From contig JAHEWK010000005.1 of the NCBI GenBank assembly GCA_020740775.1, positions 3,410,001 to 3,474,000 on the forward strand: a stretch of DNA of 64,000 bases, in the 5' to 3' direction. Below the pieces are notes generated by a model, which was not told the origin of the DNA, ran no database searches, and saw only the letters and a program-made list of their open reading frames with translations. The position numbers were made by a program, and so were the translations under genes. Shown here in pieces: positions 10,391-25,300 of the stretch. This DNA is from Ilyonectria destructans (lineage: Eukaryota; Ascomycota; Sordariomycetes; Hypocreales; Nectriaceae). The stretch's first letter is position 1, and each line of letters opens with the position of its first letter.

Positions 10391-13300
10391 TATTAAAAGC
10401 TTTTATTCAGAAAGATTACTTATATTAACTATTAAGTAATATCTTATACTATTAAGATATCTAGAACTAACTGAATTCTTACTACCTTAAGTAATATATC
10501 TATACTACCAGCTTATATAGCTTCAGCAGGTAATACTAATATAGCAGCTAAAGTTAAGTAGCTATATAATTTAATCTATACTCTATAATAGTAAGTATAG
10601 AATATATTAGTACTAATTACTAGAAATAATAAATATAACCTAGAGAAAGTAATAAAATTACTGCTACTAAAGAAGTTTAATAGAATATTTAGTAATATTA
10701 TACCCTTTATTATTAGAATAAAAAGATACTTTTAGTAGTATTTATAATAATTAGTATCTATAGAATTATAATTACTATTTATAAGTAATTTAATAGCTAG
10801 TAATATAAAAAACTAATTTAAATCTATTCTTAAAGATTTCCTTAATAATAATAAGGCTAACTAGAATTAAAATATAGTTAATTTATTTATAGATTAAAAA
10901 AACTTTAAAGTAGCTCTTAAAGATATATTTAGAATAGTTAATAAAGAAAGATAAATAGCTATAAAAATCTATATATTTAAATAAATTTATTCTGCTGCTG
11001 CCTATACTATTATACTTTAATAAGTTATCTTTAAATTAGACTGAAAGAATAAGATACTTATAGAGATATTCTACTAAAAGTTAAAAGATAAGGTAAAAAA
11101 TAAGCTCTATAAAGCTAATTAACTTAATATTCTTATAGAATATATTACTATAGCTATTAAAATCGATAAATAATAATATAAAAGATATAGAAAAAAGGCT
11201 ATAATATACTAAAGAGGTTAGAATATTCTATATAATTTCTACTACCCTAATTAATAAGGGAATAATAGAGAATAAAGAGGTAGCTAATAGAGTAACTCTT
11301 ATCAAAATACCTTTTAGAGAATATATATTAAACCTATAGAACTTAAAGCTATATAGAGGTAGCTCTAAGAGAAGAAGAATATTATATACTATAACTATAA
11401 TAAAAAGGGATACTTTATATAAGAATATTATAAACCTAAAAAAGAATAATAATTCCAATTTATACCTACTGAATAATAATTATTAAATACTATCTAAAAA
11501 TAGAGAGAAATAGAAATAGCAGTTTAAATATAAATTATTACTATAGTATAAGGTATATATAAGCACTTTAGCTCAAACTGGCTTATATATCTATTTAGCT
11601 GAAAGTACTACTTATTTTAAGAAGAAGTAGAAATACTATATTTAGAAGAATCTACCTTAAGAGTAAGCAGGTAGAAAAAACAGATAGAATAAATACCAAT
11701 ACTAAAACTATTAATAACCTAACTATTAGTAGAAATATTAAGAATAATAGCTATAGTATAATAAGAAAAGTAATTAGAAACCTATTAAAGAGGAATATTA
11801 AAAATACCAGATATTTAAAATAATATTTTAAATAGATAGCTAGATAATTACAATATTAGGAATAAATACCCTAACCTCAGTAATAAAGAAAAACTAAACC
11901 TCTATATAGAAGAATATATATCTAGTACCCCAGAAGAAATAAACTAAATAATAATAGAGAAACTATAGTAGGATAAGGCTATACTTAATAAGTAAGGTAA
12001 ATAATAATAGAAAAATAAGAGAGCTATATACTAATAATTTATAAGGGAATAATAAAGTGCCTAATAATATAAATCTATTTATCTTTATATAATAATAAGA
12101 TATAAAGTAAGAAATTATATAGTAGAATCTAAAGGAGAATTTAGGGATAACTTTATTCTTTACTTTAGTATAGAAGGATATAACTAGATCTTATAGATTT
12201 TATATTACTATCTATAATACTACTACTACTTAAAGAATAAATAGACTTATAATTATTACCCCTTAAGACTACTAGAAATTTCTATTATCTAGCTATATAT
12301 AAAGTATAATATAAAGTACTATAAAAATACTAATAGATACCCTAAGTATTATATTACTATTCTAAAAGCTAAAATAATTAAATTTCTATATAGTATATAT
12401 AAGAATTATAAAACCCTTAGAATTACTAATACTAAAAATACTAAATTTATATAAAAATTAAGGTATACCTTTAGTATTAAGTATAAAAAGAATAAAAATA
12501 TTTCCTATAAAAATAAAAATACTTCTAACTAGAAGAAACTAAATATAATAAGTTATCTAATAATAATATTTAATAAAGAAAAATAGAAAGCTAGCTTAAA
12601 ATAATTAGAGAAGAAAAATTTATATCTAACTAATAAAATAAAATTACTATAATATTAAGTAAGTAGAATAATTATAAGGAATATAATATAAAAAAAGGTT
12701 CTCTCTATATATAAAGAATAAAGAAAAAATATATTTCTATCTCTATATTTAATAATATTTATAAGAAAATATTTATAATAGACTGCAGTATTAAGAGATA
12801 TATAGAATATAACTAAAAGAAAAAGACTATTTATAAATACTTCTATAGAATAAATAAAAATAGATTTAACTTTTACTAATAAATTAATAGATAAACTAAA
12901 AATTAAAAATAGTATAAAATAGTTTAAATATAAATAAAAAACTATTTTTACCCTCTATAATAGAGTAATAAATAGACTTAAAGCTAAAAGAAATAAAACT
13001 TCTAAAAAGAGCTCTATATACTATAGAAAGTATAAGAATAAATTACTTAGAAATCTAAATATAAATTAAAAGATATTAATATACTATATTAATAGATAGC
13101 AGTATAGAACTTAATTATCTTTACCTAAGAGTAGTAAATAAGTTAAAATTACTATAGAGAAATAAATTAAATCTATATTAAGTATAGAATCTTAAAGAAA
13201 TAAGCTTTAATTATAATAATAAATATATTACTAAAGAGATTAATTACCTTAAGATTTTTATAAATAAATATAATAAAGATATCTCTTTTAATATTATTCT

Positions 13301-16300
13301 TTTAGTATAATATAATTTAATTTTAAGCTACCTATAGCTATAATAAGTAAACCTACTAATTAATTAAAGAACTAGCTAAATAACCTTTAATAATATCAAT
13401 AATTATTCCTTTTATAAATAGAATTTAAATAATAATATAAGATCTCAAACTCTAACTAATAATAGTATTAATAAAGTAATATATAATAATATAATAGATA
13501 CTTTACTACCTAAAGGCACTAAATATAAATATTAAAATATTTAAATCTATAAGATATACTATACTATTATATAAATATAAGTATAATTTATAAAACTTAA
13601 TAAAGAATTAAAAAAAATAAAAAAAATAAAGAAAATAGATAATAGACTTAAGAATATATCTCTTACTTACTATATCTATAAAAAGCTATTTACTAAAGAA
13701 ATAGAAATAGGCCTACTTTAGTATAGTTAATAGAATTATAAGATAGTATTAAAAGATAGAATTATAGCTAAGTTTTATAAGATTTATAACTTTAATAAAA
13801 TTTAACTCTATATATTAAAAGAATACCTTAAAGATATACTAAAAAAGGGATTTATTAGAATATTAAAGTCCTCTATAGAATATCCAGTTATATTTATTTC
13901 TAAGAAAAATAGAAAATTATAACTAGTTATAAATTACTAATAGCTTAATAATATTACTATTAAGAATTAAATATTATTACTACTTATTAATAAACTAAAA
14001 GATTAACTATATAGTAAGAAGTAATTTATAGCTTTTAACCTTAAAGAAGCTTATAACCTTATTTATATTAAGTTAGAAGATAAATAGAAGATTACTTTTT
14101 ATATAAAGTATAGACTTTTTAAATATCTAATTATACCCTTTAGACTTATTAATATACTAATAACCTTTTAATAGATAATTACTAATATACTATAGAAATA
14201 CCTTAATATCTTTATTATATATTACCTTAATAATATTTTTATCTTCTTTAATATAGAAGAAGAATATATAGAATATATCTATATAATACTTAAGAAACTA
14301 TAGAATATAAACCTTCTTATTAAACTAAAAAAAAGTAAGTTTTATATAGATAAAGTAAACTTCCTTAGATATACTATCTATTTAAATAAAATCTATATAG
14401 ATTAAAAGAAAATTAAAGCTATTAAAGATTAGCTAAAATCTACTATAGTTAAAGAAATTTAAAGCTTCTTAGGATTTACTAACTACTACTAAAAGTTTAT
14501 TTATAATTTTAAAAGTATTAAATATACCCTTATAGAACTTATAAAGAAAGAGATAAACTTTTAATAGAATATTAAAGTATAGAAGGCCTTTAATAATATT
14601 AAGAAAGTAATTTTTAATAAATCAGTTTTAGTTATATTTAACCCTAAGAAAGAAGTTAAGCTAGAGATAGACTCTTTTAATTTTAGTTTAGAATTCTAAA
14701 TAGAATAAAGAGATATCTATAGGAAGTTATATCTAATTACCTTCTATTTATATAAACTCTATAGAATAAAGCTTAACTACTCTATCTATAATAAAGAATT
14801 TCTTACTATAGTTAACTTATTTAAAAAATTCTAATACTACCTTTTAGAAAGTAAGTATAAAATTAAGATTTATACTAACTATAAAAATATCTTACACTTT
14901 ATAACTACTTAAGAGCTTAATAGCAGGCAACTTTACTATATAGAATACCTATTAGAATTTAACTATATTATTATCTATAAGAAAGAATTAGAAAATAGCA
15001 GAATAGATACTATCAGCTAATAACCTAACTTTAATATTAATATTACTAAGAAAAATAAATAACTTCTTAAGTTAACTTTAAAAGAATATCTTAAATAGAG
15101 ATATATTACTAACCTCTATAAGTATAAGGAAAAATAGTATAATATAAATAAAATATCCAGTAAGAAATAGTAGATAAAGATATATAAGAAATATTTATTT
15201 TATAATAATAATAATAAAGTATTTTCTAATAAGTTTAACTATAACTATAGAATACTAATATACTATAAATAAATATTTATACTTTAGAAATTAATATTTA
15301 GCTTTCTAAAGAATAAAATAGAATACTACTAAACTAAAGAGCTTATAAAAAGCTAAGTCTATAAGAGATTTTATTATAACTATATAATACCTAAAAATAA
15401 TAACTACTTATAGATAGTATATTTAGAGTATAATAAGAAACTTAAAATAATATAAAAAAGCCTACTAAAAACCCCAAATAAAGAATAATAAAATAAAATA
15501 TAATAATACTATTATTTTAGAAATAATAATAATACTATTTACCTCTATAAGTATAAATACTAATATAGAATACCTACCTATAAGAAATAAGCCTTTATAC
15601 CCCTAGAATATATACCTAAGTTTAATAAGAAATATATAAATAACTACTAGAAATAAAGACTTATTCTTAAGTAAGTATATATATAATTCTATTAGAGATT
15701 TATTATTAACCTAATAGATTTTAAATAATATACTTTCTATAAAAAATAAAAAATAGAAATTTAATAGCCCTAAGAACTAGTAAAGAAAGTATAATTTATT
15801 AATAAGCTTAAAAGAAGAATAATTACAGTAATATATATAGTAGAATAGAAAAACCTACTACTTAAAGAAATTTAAAAGTATAATAATATACTACCTAAGG
15901 AAGAATAAATAGAATAATTATAGGTTTCTAAAAAACTATAATAGTAACTAATATAGAATATTTATAAATACCCTCTATATAGATATTAGAGTATTAATAG
16001 AACCCTTAAAAAGCTTAAAGTAATATATTTATTCCCCTAAATAAAAAAAGCTATTTTAAATACTATTAAAAAATATAATTTATACTATAAAATTAAATTA
16101 CTATAATATAAACTTTATAGACTATTATAATTATTACTAGTAGTATAATAACCTTAAGAATCTATTACTATAGACTATATTATTAAGCTTTTACTATCTG
16201 AAGATTTAATAACTAAAGTACTTTATAATAGTATATTTATTATTATAAATAGGCTTATAAAGTTCTTATACTTTCTATTCTACTAAGAGTCTATTAATAT

Positions 16301-18073
16301 AGAATAACTTTCTTATATATTTTTAAGAAATATTATTAGTATATATAGATTATTAATAGAGATTATATTTAATAGAGGGATAACCTTTATATCTAAATTC
16401 TAATAAGGACTAATAGCCTAAATAAAATTAAACTATAAGCTTATAACAGCTTAAAGACTATAAGTAGATAGATAAATAGAAAAACTTAACTAAATAGTAG
16501 AATAATACCTATAGTACTATATTAACTATAAGTAAGATAATTAAATTTAGAAGCTGCCTATAGTATAACTAGCCTATAATATATTTACCTTAGGAATAAT
16601 AAAGCTTATACCAGCTTATATAAATTTCAGATTTACTTTAGATACCTATAAATTATTATAAAAAGAACTGCTAAATACTAAAATAATTCTTACTACTAAC
16701 TAGCTATAATAGCTATATAAAGAAATATATATAGAACTGAAGTTTATATATAAATAAATAAAAAAATATTATAACTAAAAAAGATTAAAGGGATTAATCT
16801 TTTAGAAGGAAGATATAATCTATCTTATAATAAAAAATATTATAATAAAAAGGCTAAATAATATATTGGACTTTAAATTTATTAGATCTTATAAAATTTT
16901 AGAAAAAATCTCAGAAAATAACTATAAATTAAACTTACTACTGAAAGTTAAGCTTTATTTAATCTTTTATATTTTATTACTTAAATTAGCAGTAGATACT
17001 ATTTATATTAAAATATAGAATAATAATTAAGAAATAGAAGTTAAGAATAACTAGAAATTTACAGTTAAAATAATTCTTAATATAAAAAGAGAAAATAATA
17101 AAATAAAATATCTTATAAGATAGAAAAACTATAACCTATTAGAAGATATATAGAAACTCTATAAATATCTTATATATTATTAAGCTAAATTAAAAAACTT
17201 CCTTAAATAGAGAAATACCTTAGGAAAAATATATTAGAATAAACTTTAGGACCTTACCTATATATAATACCTACTAAAGAACTTTTATTAATAATATCAG
17301 AAGATAAAATAAAGCCGGAATTAAAATAGCTATTTAAACCTAAGGAATTCCAATTAGTATTTACTATCTCTATAGAGTAATTTTAAAAGGTTCTATTAAT
17401 ATAAGATAACTTCTTAGTAGCAGCCTTATTTTATTCTGCTTATTTTAAAGTATCTATAAAATTTAAACTCTAATAAATTATATTAAAACTCTTTATAATT
17501 ATCTGGTACTTTTAATATTACAGCTATATAATATATATAAACTGTATATTTATCTCTATATAAACTATATTTATCTTCTCCTAAAGCTATAATAACTTTA
17601 GTTTAGCCTTTTTTTTTTATACTTTAGGTACTTCTTTTTAGTAGTAATTCTTTAGGCTAAGGAAAAGAATATTAGCCTAACTACTAAACTATATTATTAC
17701 AGAAAAAATACTTACTGACAGCTATAGATAAACTATAACTATTATAAGACTTACCAGCCTATATATAGAATTAATATTAACTTAAAAATTAAGATAAAAT
17801 CTTATATATAAAATCTTACTGCTTATAATAAGAATACAGTATAGCTAGAGAACCTACAGCCTCTATAAGAATCTATAGAGAATAATAATTTTAAGTAATA
17901 TATTTAGTAGTAGGTTTTTTAGATTTAGCTATATAACTAAATATCTTATTAGTATTATAACTAAAAGAATATTAAAAAAGAAAGAATAAAATATATTATA
18001 AACTAACTTAAAATAAATAACTAAAGCTACTTATACAGCCTTAAGAATAAAACTAACTAAAGAGGAGATATTA

Positions 18074-18506
18074 TATTATAACTCAGATTAAGACCAGATA
18101 GTTATAACTAGTAAAACTATAATAATACCCACTTTTTTATATTATTTTATATAATTAGAACTTTACTATTAATAATTACTACTAATTTATAATAAATTAC
18201 TATTAATTTAGAATAAATTACTAATAATCCTAATATTTATACCTCTAATTACTCTAGATATATTAGTATATAGATATATATTTATTAGTACTTTTCTAGA
18301 CCTTTAGCTTTTAATATAATTTAATTATCTTATTTATCTTAACTTACTATATATTATTATACTTAACTATTACTAGATATAATATTTATTCAGTAAGTAA
18401 TACTCTAATCTATCTACTAATATAAATCTACAGTTTATCTATTAGTAACTTACCTCTTATTTATTCTATACTATATATATAGCAGACTTAAGGTATAACT
18501 ATTATA
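18074..18506 (+). repeat. 3' LTR of element A
   Basis: 433 bp, same length as the 5' copy, with differences nearly all C/T or G/A. Followed directly by the target duplication TTTTA. The preceding polypurine stretch AAAGAGGAGATA supports the orientation. Confidence 0.88.
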
Positions 18507-18511
18507 TTTTA

Positions 18512-18912
18512 GCTTTATATATTATACTAAATTAACTATAATATTATAAAAAGGTATTATATTTTTTTAAATAAACTTTAAGTATATTAATATACTAAAA
18601 ATAGATTATATATTATATATTAAATAGCTATAGCTATAGAATATTACTTCTTCTTTTTAATTATATATATTAATACTATTTTTTTAGATTAAAAAGTATT
18701 AAAGTCTTTAAATATATAACTTTATAACTTTTCTATAAGATTAAGCTTTAAGCTTTAAGCTTTAAAATATAGCTTAAAAATCCTATAAAAATTCTTATAA
18801 GAAGATACTAAAATACAGTATTATTACTGATATTTATACTGTATAACTAATTAGCCTGAATCAGCTTATTAATCTATTCGCACTTTAAAATCAGTTAATT
18901 TTAAAGTATATA
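18512..18912. other. AT-rich spacer between elements A and B
   Basis: About 400 bases of AT-rich sequence without open frames. It contains a small run of AAGCTTTA repeats near 18744-18770 and a small inverted repeat (ACTTTAAAA ... TTTTAAAGT) near 18881-18907. Probably residual target DNA into which both elements inserted. Confidence 0.5.
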
Positions 18913-19345
18913 TATAACAGTCGTGCTCTCTAGACTGCCGTATACATAGTATAGAGTAGGCAAGAGATGGGTTGCTAGTGGATAAACTGTAGGTTTATAT
19001 TAGCAGATAGATTAGGGCGTTACTTACTGGGTAATATTACATCTGGTAATATTCAAGTATAGTAATATATAGCGAGTCAAGGTAATTAAGATAACCAAAT
19101 TATATTAAAAGCTAAAGGTCTAGAAAAATGCTAATAAATATATATCTATATACTGAAGTACTGGGTGAGACTTATAGCAGTAAGCCTTAAAATCACAAGT
19201 AAGTCGTAGGGGCTTATATATAAGCTGTAGTGGCTTATAGGTAAGTCCTTTATATATAGTATAAGCTATTATGGGGTGACTTTAATTGGGGGAAATTTAT
19301 AGGGTATATATAACGCCAGGTGTCTATACAGTATAGATTGTAATA
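18913..19345 (-). repeat. 3' LTR of element B
   Basis: 433 bp; in minus orientation it begins TATTACAATC and ends GACTGTTATA. Partner of 26917-27349, from which it differs mainly by transitions. Confidence 0.87.
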
Positions 19346-22300
19346 TAATATCTCCCCTCTATTAGTCTTTATCCCTAAGGCCAGCTTATTAGGCCTATCT
19401 TAAATTTCTATTATATATTTACACTTAGTCCTATATTCCCCTTATAGTTTGCTGACGATATATCTATAGCTAAATCCATAAGAAACCGAAAAATACAGAC
19501 AGTTTTAATTGCTACTATGGGTTTTGTCGTTATGCTTTATTCCTACTATTTGCTATAGAGTTTAATATATATAATAAAGAAGGGTTATTCTAAGTATACT
19601 AAGTATATATGCTGGGGTTGCTCTTATAACGGCCAGGGTATTTTCCTGGTGGCAGGTAAGGTTATTCCGGGTTCCTTATAGTACTATTTATTCTGATTTA
19701 TAGTATAGCGGATTATTTAACGCTTGAAAAACAGCATCTAGAAGCTGCTGAGAAAGCTACTGAGGAGGAATTAATCTGTCTGTAATAATAACTGAATGAG
19801 TGTCTTTTTTGTTTGATGTAACTTTATCGCTAGAAGTGGCAGTTAGTCGAGAAGGATACTTAGATGTTAAACTGTAGTCTTATATCTATAGATAAGTTGG
19901 ACGAGACTGAGCAGTTAGAGTTGGAAGTAGTAGTTTCTATACAGTCTATTCTGGTGATAGACCTTATTGACTGAAATACTATAGGTTCTTTATTTAATTT
20001 CTTATCTGGCGTTATTAGTAAAGGTTCTTCAGGAAGTATTATATATAGTTAAGGTCCTAGAATCTATCCTAATATATATTTCCTGGGGTACTTCTTTATT
20101 TAAGGAAGTTCTTTAATTTAGCTTGATAATATATGAGGTATTTATAGGGTTTCTATATATCTTCTGAGGGGTTGTAGTTTTCCTATCTTATAAGATATTT
20201 TATTTTATTATTTTCTCTTTTTATATTAAGGATTATTTTAACTGTAAATTCTTAGTTATTTTTGACTTCTGTTTCTTATTTATTATTCTATATTTTAATA
20301 TAAATAGTATCTACTGCTAATTTAAGTAGTGAAATATAAAAGATTAAATAGAGCTTAACCTTCAGTAGTAAGTTCAGTTTATAGTTATTTTCTGAGACTT
20401 TTTCTAAAATTTTATAAGGTCTGATAAATTTGAAGTCCAATTTATTATTCGGCCTTTTTGTTATGATGTTTTTTATTATAAGGTAGACTATATCTCCCTC
20501 CCGGAAGATTAGTCCCTTTAATCTTTTCTTATTATAGTGTTTTTTTATCTGATTGCATATAAACTCCAGTTCTATTTGTATTTCTTTATATAGCTATTAT
20601 AGCTAGTTGGTGGTAAGAATGGCTTTAGTATTTAGCAGTCCTTTTTATAATACTCTATAGGCGTCTGGGGTAAATTTAAAATTTATATAAGCTGGTATAA
20701 GCTTTATTATTCTAGAAGTGGAGGTATTATAGGCTAGTTATACTATAGGCAGCTTCTAGATCTAGTTATCTTACTTATAGTTAATATAGTACTATAGGTA
20801 CTGTTTAACTATTTAGTTGAGTCTTTCTATTTATCTATCTACTTACAGTCTCCAAGCTGTTATAAGCTTATAGTTTAATCCCATTTGGGCTATTAGTCCT
20901 TGCCAGAACTTGAATATAAAGGTTATTCCTCTATTAGATATAATCTCTATTAGTAATTTGTATATACTGATGATATTTCTTAAGAATATATAAGAAAGTT
21001 ATTCTATATCGGTAGATTCTTAGTAGGATAGAAAGTATAAGAACTTTATAAGCCTATCTATAATAATAAATATACTGTTATAGAGTACTCTAGTTATTAG
21101 GTCTTCAGATAGTAGAAGCTTGATAATATAGTCTATAGTAATAGATTCCTAAGGTTATTATACTACTAGTAGTAGTTATAACTGTCTATAAGGTTTATAT
21201 TATAGTAATTTTAACTTTTTATATAAATTATATTTTTTAATAGTATCTAAGATAGCTTTCTTTATTCTAGAAAATAAGTATATTATTCTAAGCCTCTTAA
21301 GGGTTCTATTTATACTCTGGTATCTATATATAGGGTATTTATAAACATTCTATACTAGCTGTTATTATAGTTCTTTAGGAATCTACAATCATTCTATTTA
21401 TTCTTCTTTAGGGAGTATATTATTATACTTCTGGATTTTCTTTAGCAGTAAGTTATCTAGTTCCACTATATATATTACTGCAAGCATTCTTCTATTAAGC
21501 TTATTGACGAATCGTACTTTCTTTATTGGTTCTAGGGGCTATTAGGGTTCTATTTCTCTTTCTTTGCAGATATTATATTATCTAAAGTCTATTGGGTTGG
21601 TAATAAATCTCCAATAGAATCTGGTGTATATCTGGTTGAGTGTAAGTCCTTATTTCTGGTAGTCCCTTATATATTTCTTACTGAATTTAGGTATATATTC
21701 TGGAGGTATAAAGGCTTATTTCTTATAGGTAGGTATTCTATATTAGTAGTTATACTTATAGGGGTAGATAGTATTATTGATATTATTGGGGCGGTAGTAC
21801 TGCTATATCTTATTTTGCTATTCTTTATTTAATATCTCTAGTAAGTCTTTATATACTATTCTAAGTTTCTTATTATATTCTGGGTATACTATTTATAGGT
21901 AATTGTTGTTTTTTAATATTATATAGTTATAATAGAATCTTTTATAGGCTTAGCTTTATATAAGCTTCTTACTTTAGTAGTATTTTATTCTGTCCTTTAG
22001 AAAACTAAATACTAGTTTCTAAGGTATAAATACTTATTTATAGTATATTGGTATTCTATAATTATAGTTGAATTTATTGGGAAATAATTTATTGTTATTA
22101 TTGTAGAATAAGTATTCCTTATTGATTTTTATCTGCTATTTTTTGCTGGGTATTTTATATATATTATGCTATTTCTCCTTATACTTATAAATATTAGCAA
22201 TATATCTCTGCTTAAGGTGTCTGTCTGGGGTTAGCTTAAGGAGTTATTTATTTTCCTTAGTAATACCAATATTAAAGTCAGGTTATTAGCTAATAGTATT

Positions 22301-25300
22301 AGCTCTACTATTTTCTAATCTCTTTTTATAGATAATAATATAGTTAAATTCCAATAGGTATTCCATATAGTAGAGTTACCTACTACTAAGCTTCTATATA
22401 GTTATAAAATACAAGATATTCTTATAGTCGGTATAGACCTTAATCTTATATTTACTTCCTAAGAGGTAGTATTGGAATTTCTTAAATAAGTTAACTATAG
22501 CGAGGAATTCTTTATTGTAGATAGGGTAGTTAAACTCTACTCTATAGAGTTTATATGAGTAGAAGGCAATTGGGTGTAATTTCCTGTTGATATCTCTCTG
22601 TCCTATTTGGGATTCCAGATTAAAATTAGAAGAGTCTATTTCCAGTTTAACTTCTTTCCCGGGATTAAATATAACTAAGACTGATTTACTGAGAATTACT
22701 TTTTTAATATTATTAAAAGCCTTCTATACTTTAGTATCCTATCTAAAATCTACTTCTTTCTTTATAAGTTCTATAAGAGTATATCCAATACTTCCGAAAT
22801 TACAAATAAACTTTTAGTAGTAGTTAGTAAATTCTAGGAAGCTCTATACTTTCTTAACTGTTATAGGTTTCAGCTAATTTTTAATAGCTTTAATTTTCTT
22901 TTAATCTATATAGATCTTATTTAGACGGATAGTATATCTAAGGAAGTCTACTTTATCTATATAGAACTTATTTTTCTTTAGTTTAATAAGGAGGTTTATA
23001 TCCTATAGTTTCTTAAGTACTATATAGATATATTCTGTATGTTCTTCTTCTATATTAGAGAAGATAAGGATATTATTAAGGTAATATATAATAAAGATAT
23101 TAAGATATTCTTATAGTATATTAGTAATTATCTATTAGAAGGTTGCCGGTATATTAGTAAGTCTAAAGGGTATAACTAGATATTCGAAAAGTCCATACTT
23201 TATGCAGAAGGCAGTTTTCTATTTATCTCCTGGCTTAATATAGATAAGGTTATAAGCCCCTTTAAGGTTAAGGGCTATAAACTACTTCTTGCTATATAAT
23301 TAATCCTTCAGTTTATTAATAAGTGGCAATAGTATTCAGTCTTTAATAGTAATATCGTTAAGCTATTAGTAATCTATAACTAATTACAGTTTTCTGTTTT
23401 TCTTTAGAATGAATATAACTGGATATTCTATAGAGGACTTTAATATCCTAATAAATCCCTTTTTCAATATATCTTTAAGGTATTTTTTTAATATATAGAG
23501 TTAAACTTTATTAAGGTTATAAATCTTATAGAACTTAGCTATAGTTCTATCTTTTAGCACTATCTTATAGTTCTATTAACTGTACTGTAGTAAATCTATT
23601 TCTATTTCTTCAGCAAACAGTTTTTTATAGATTTAATAAGTAAGAGGTATATTTTTAAGTCTATTATCTGCCTTCTTTACTTTCTTTATTTTTTTTAATT
23701 CTTTATTAAGCTTTATAAATTATACTTATACTTATATAATAGTGCAGTGTATCTTATTTATATAGGCATTACAGTATTTATATCTAGTGCCTTAGGGTAG
23801 TAAAATATCTATTATATTATTATATATTACTCTACTGATACTATTATTAATTGGAGTTTAAGATCTTATATCGTTATTATCTGAATCCTATTTATAAAAG
23901 GAATAATTATTAATATCGTTAAAGGTTATTTAGCCAGTCCTCTAATTAATCAGTAGGTTTACTTATTGCAGCTATAGATAGCCTAGAACCAAATTATATT
24001 ATACCGAGGGGATAATATCAAAAGAGATACCTTTATTATATTTATTTATAAAAACCTTAAGGTAATTAACCTCCCTGGTAATATATCCATTATTATAACT
24101 GAAACTTATTCCTTTAAGATTCTGCATTCAGTATGGATTTAATTTATTCCTCTATAGTAGCTTCAGCTTATTTACTACTCTTAGGTAAAGGTAGTTAAGT
24201 TCTATACTGCTATCTACCAGTGCAGTATACTAGTATCTTTTAATTTATATCTGGATTTCTAAGTAATTCAGTCTTATACTTCCTATAGTATATAGAGCTC
24301 TTACTGGAAGTTCTGCTTCTTCTAGCTCTAGGCCTATCTATTACTCTATTATAGAGGGCGAGGGTGGTTTTTTATCTATATTCAAACTACCTTATACTAT
24401 TCTCAGTCTTTAGCTTATCTGCCAGTTTATTAGGGAAAGTTAAATCTATCTGTATATATCCTTTATAAGCGGTTATAGATAATCTTTCCTTTCTGTATAT
24501 ACTTCTTATATCCTGGGGTGCTGCAGTCTATTGCAAATTATTCTTTATATACTTTATTAGGTATAGGGACTGGTATATATTTCTTTTTTGTTCTTTTTGT
24601 GTGAAGAGAGCCTTTTCTAGTCCCCTGTTAATCCTTACTGCTATATTTTTTTTCGTGATTATATTATTTATTTATTATTGCCTTGAGGTTATCTTTTCTG
24701 GTTATTCCGAGCTAGTTCTCTATTTTCTTTTATTAGGTGTTGTTGTTGGATAATTTATTATATTTAGATTTCTCTAGTTGGAAGTATTTTCAGTCTTATA
24801 GAAAATATCTTTATTCTTTCTGCATTTAGTGCTAGAGGTATATCTTAGTTTTTATATAGATTTAGTATTTCTAATATTAGTAATCCTAAGGGTCCTATAA
24901 TCCTTATATATACTATTATAGGAATTTAGTTATCTTAGCTTCTAGAATAATAATATAGTACTTAGGGTATCTATTAGTATTTTTATAGTACTCTATATTA
25001 TACTTTATATATAGTTGGGTAATAGGGATTTCTAGTAGTCTTAGGGGGTAATAGTTATAAGTCTATTTATCCTTTAAGTAATAGTAGTATTATAGGTAGT
25101 AGTATAAGATCTATAAGATCTGGTTGTATTCTTTTATGTTAGGGTAGAGAATAAAGTTATCTCTAAACTCTCCTCTGGGTTCTACTATATAGTCTCTTAC
25201 TTTATATCTTATTATTATATAAAGATAGATAGGTTTATATTATTTAGCATTTTGCTATTCCCTTATAAATTATTAGTATATAGCTCCTTTATTTTTCTAT

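Larger units (their letters stand above)
9953..18511 (+). mobile_element. Ty3/gypsy LTR retrotransposon A, RIP-degraded, complete ends
   Basis: Direct repeats 9958-10390 and 18074-18506, each 433 bp, begin TATTA(C/T)A (ancestrally TGT) and end GTTATA or ATTATA (ancestrally ...ACA). They differ almost only by transitions. The 5-bp target duplication TTTTA lies at 9953-9957 and 18507-18511, so the 8549-bp element is structurally complete. A purine-rich tract (AAAGAGGAGATA) precedes the 3' LTR. Inside, gag carries a mutated CCHC zinc knuckle near 11384-11430, the reverse transcriptase active site reads YLNN instead of YLDD near 14216-14240, and integrase plus its C-terminal tail precede about 16960. 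The domain order fits Ty3/gypsy. Every frame is full of stop codons, so the element is dead. Strong AT bias and Asp-to-Asn changes fit RIP. Confidence 0.9.

Noticed and set aside
22587..22817. Open frames of 76-110 codons on the plus strand of the AT-rich block (also 25894-26226)
   Set aside because: They lie opposite the pol and gag regions of the minus-strand retroelement B and have the low-complexity Leu/Ile/Ser composition expected of antisense AT-rich sequence.
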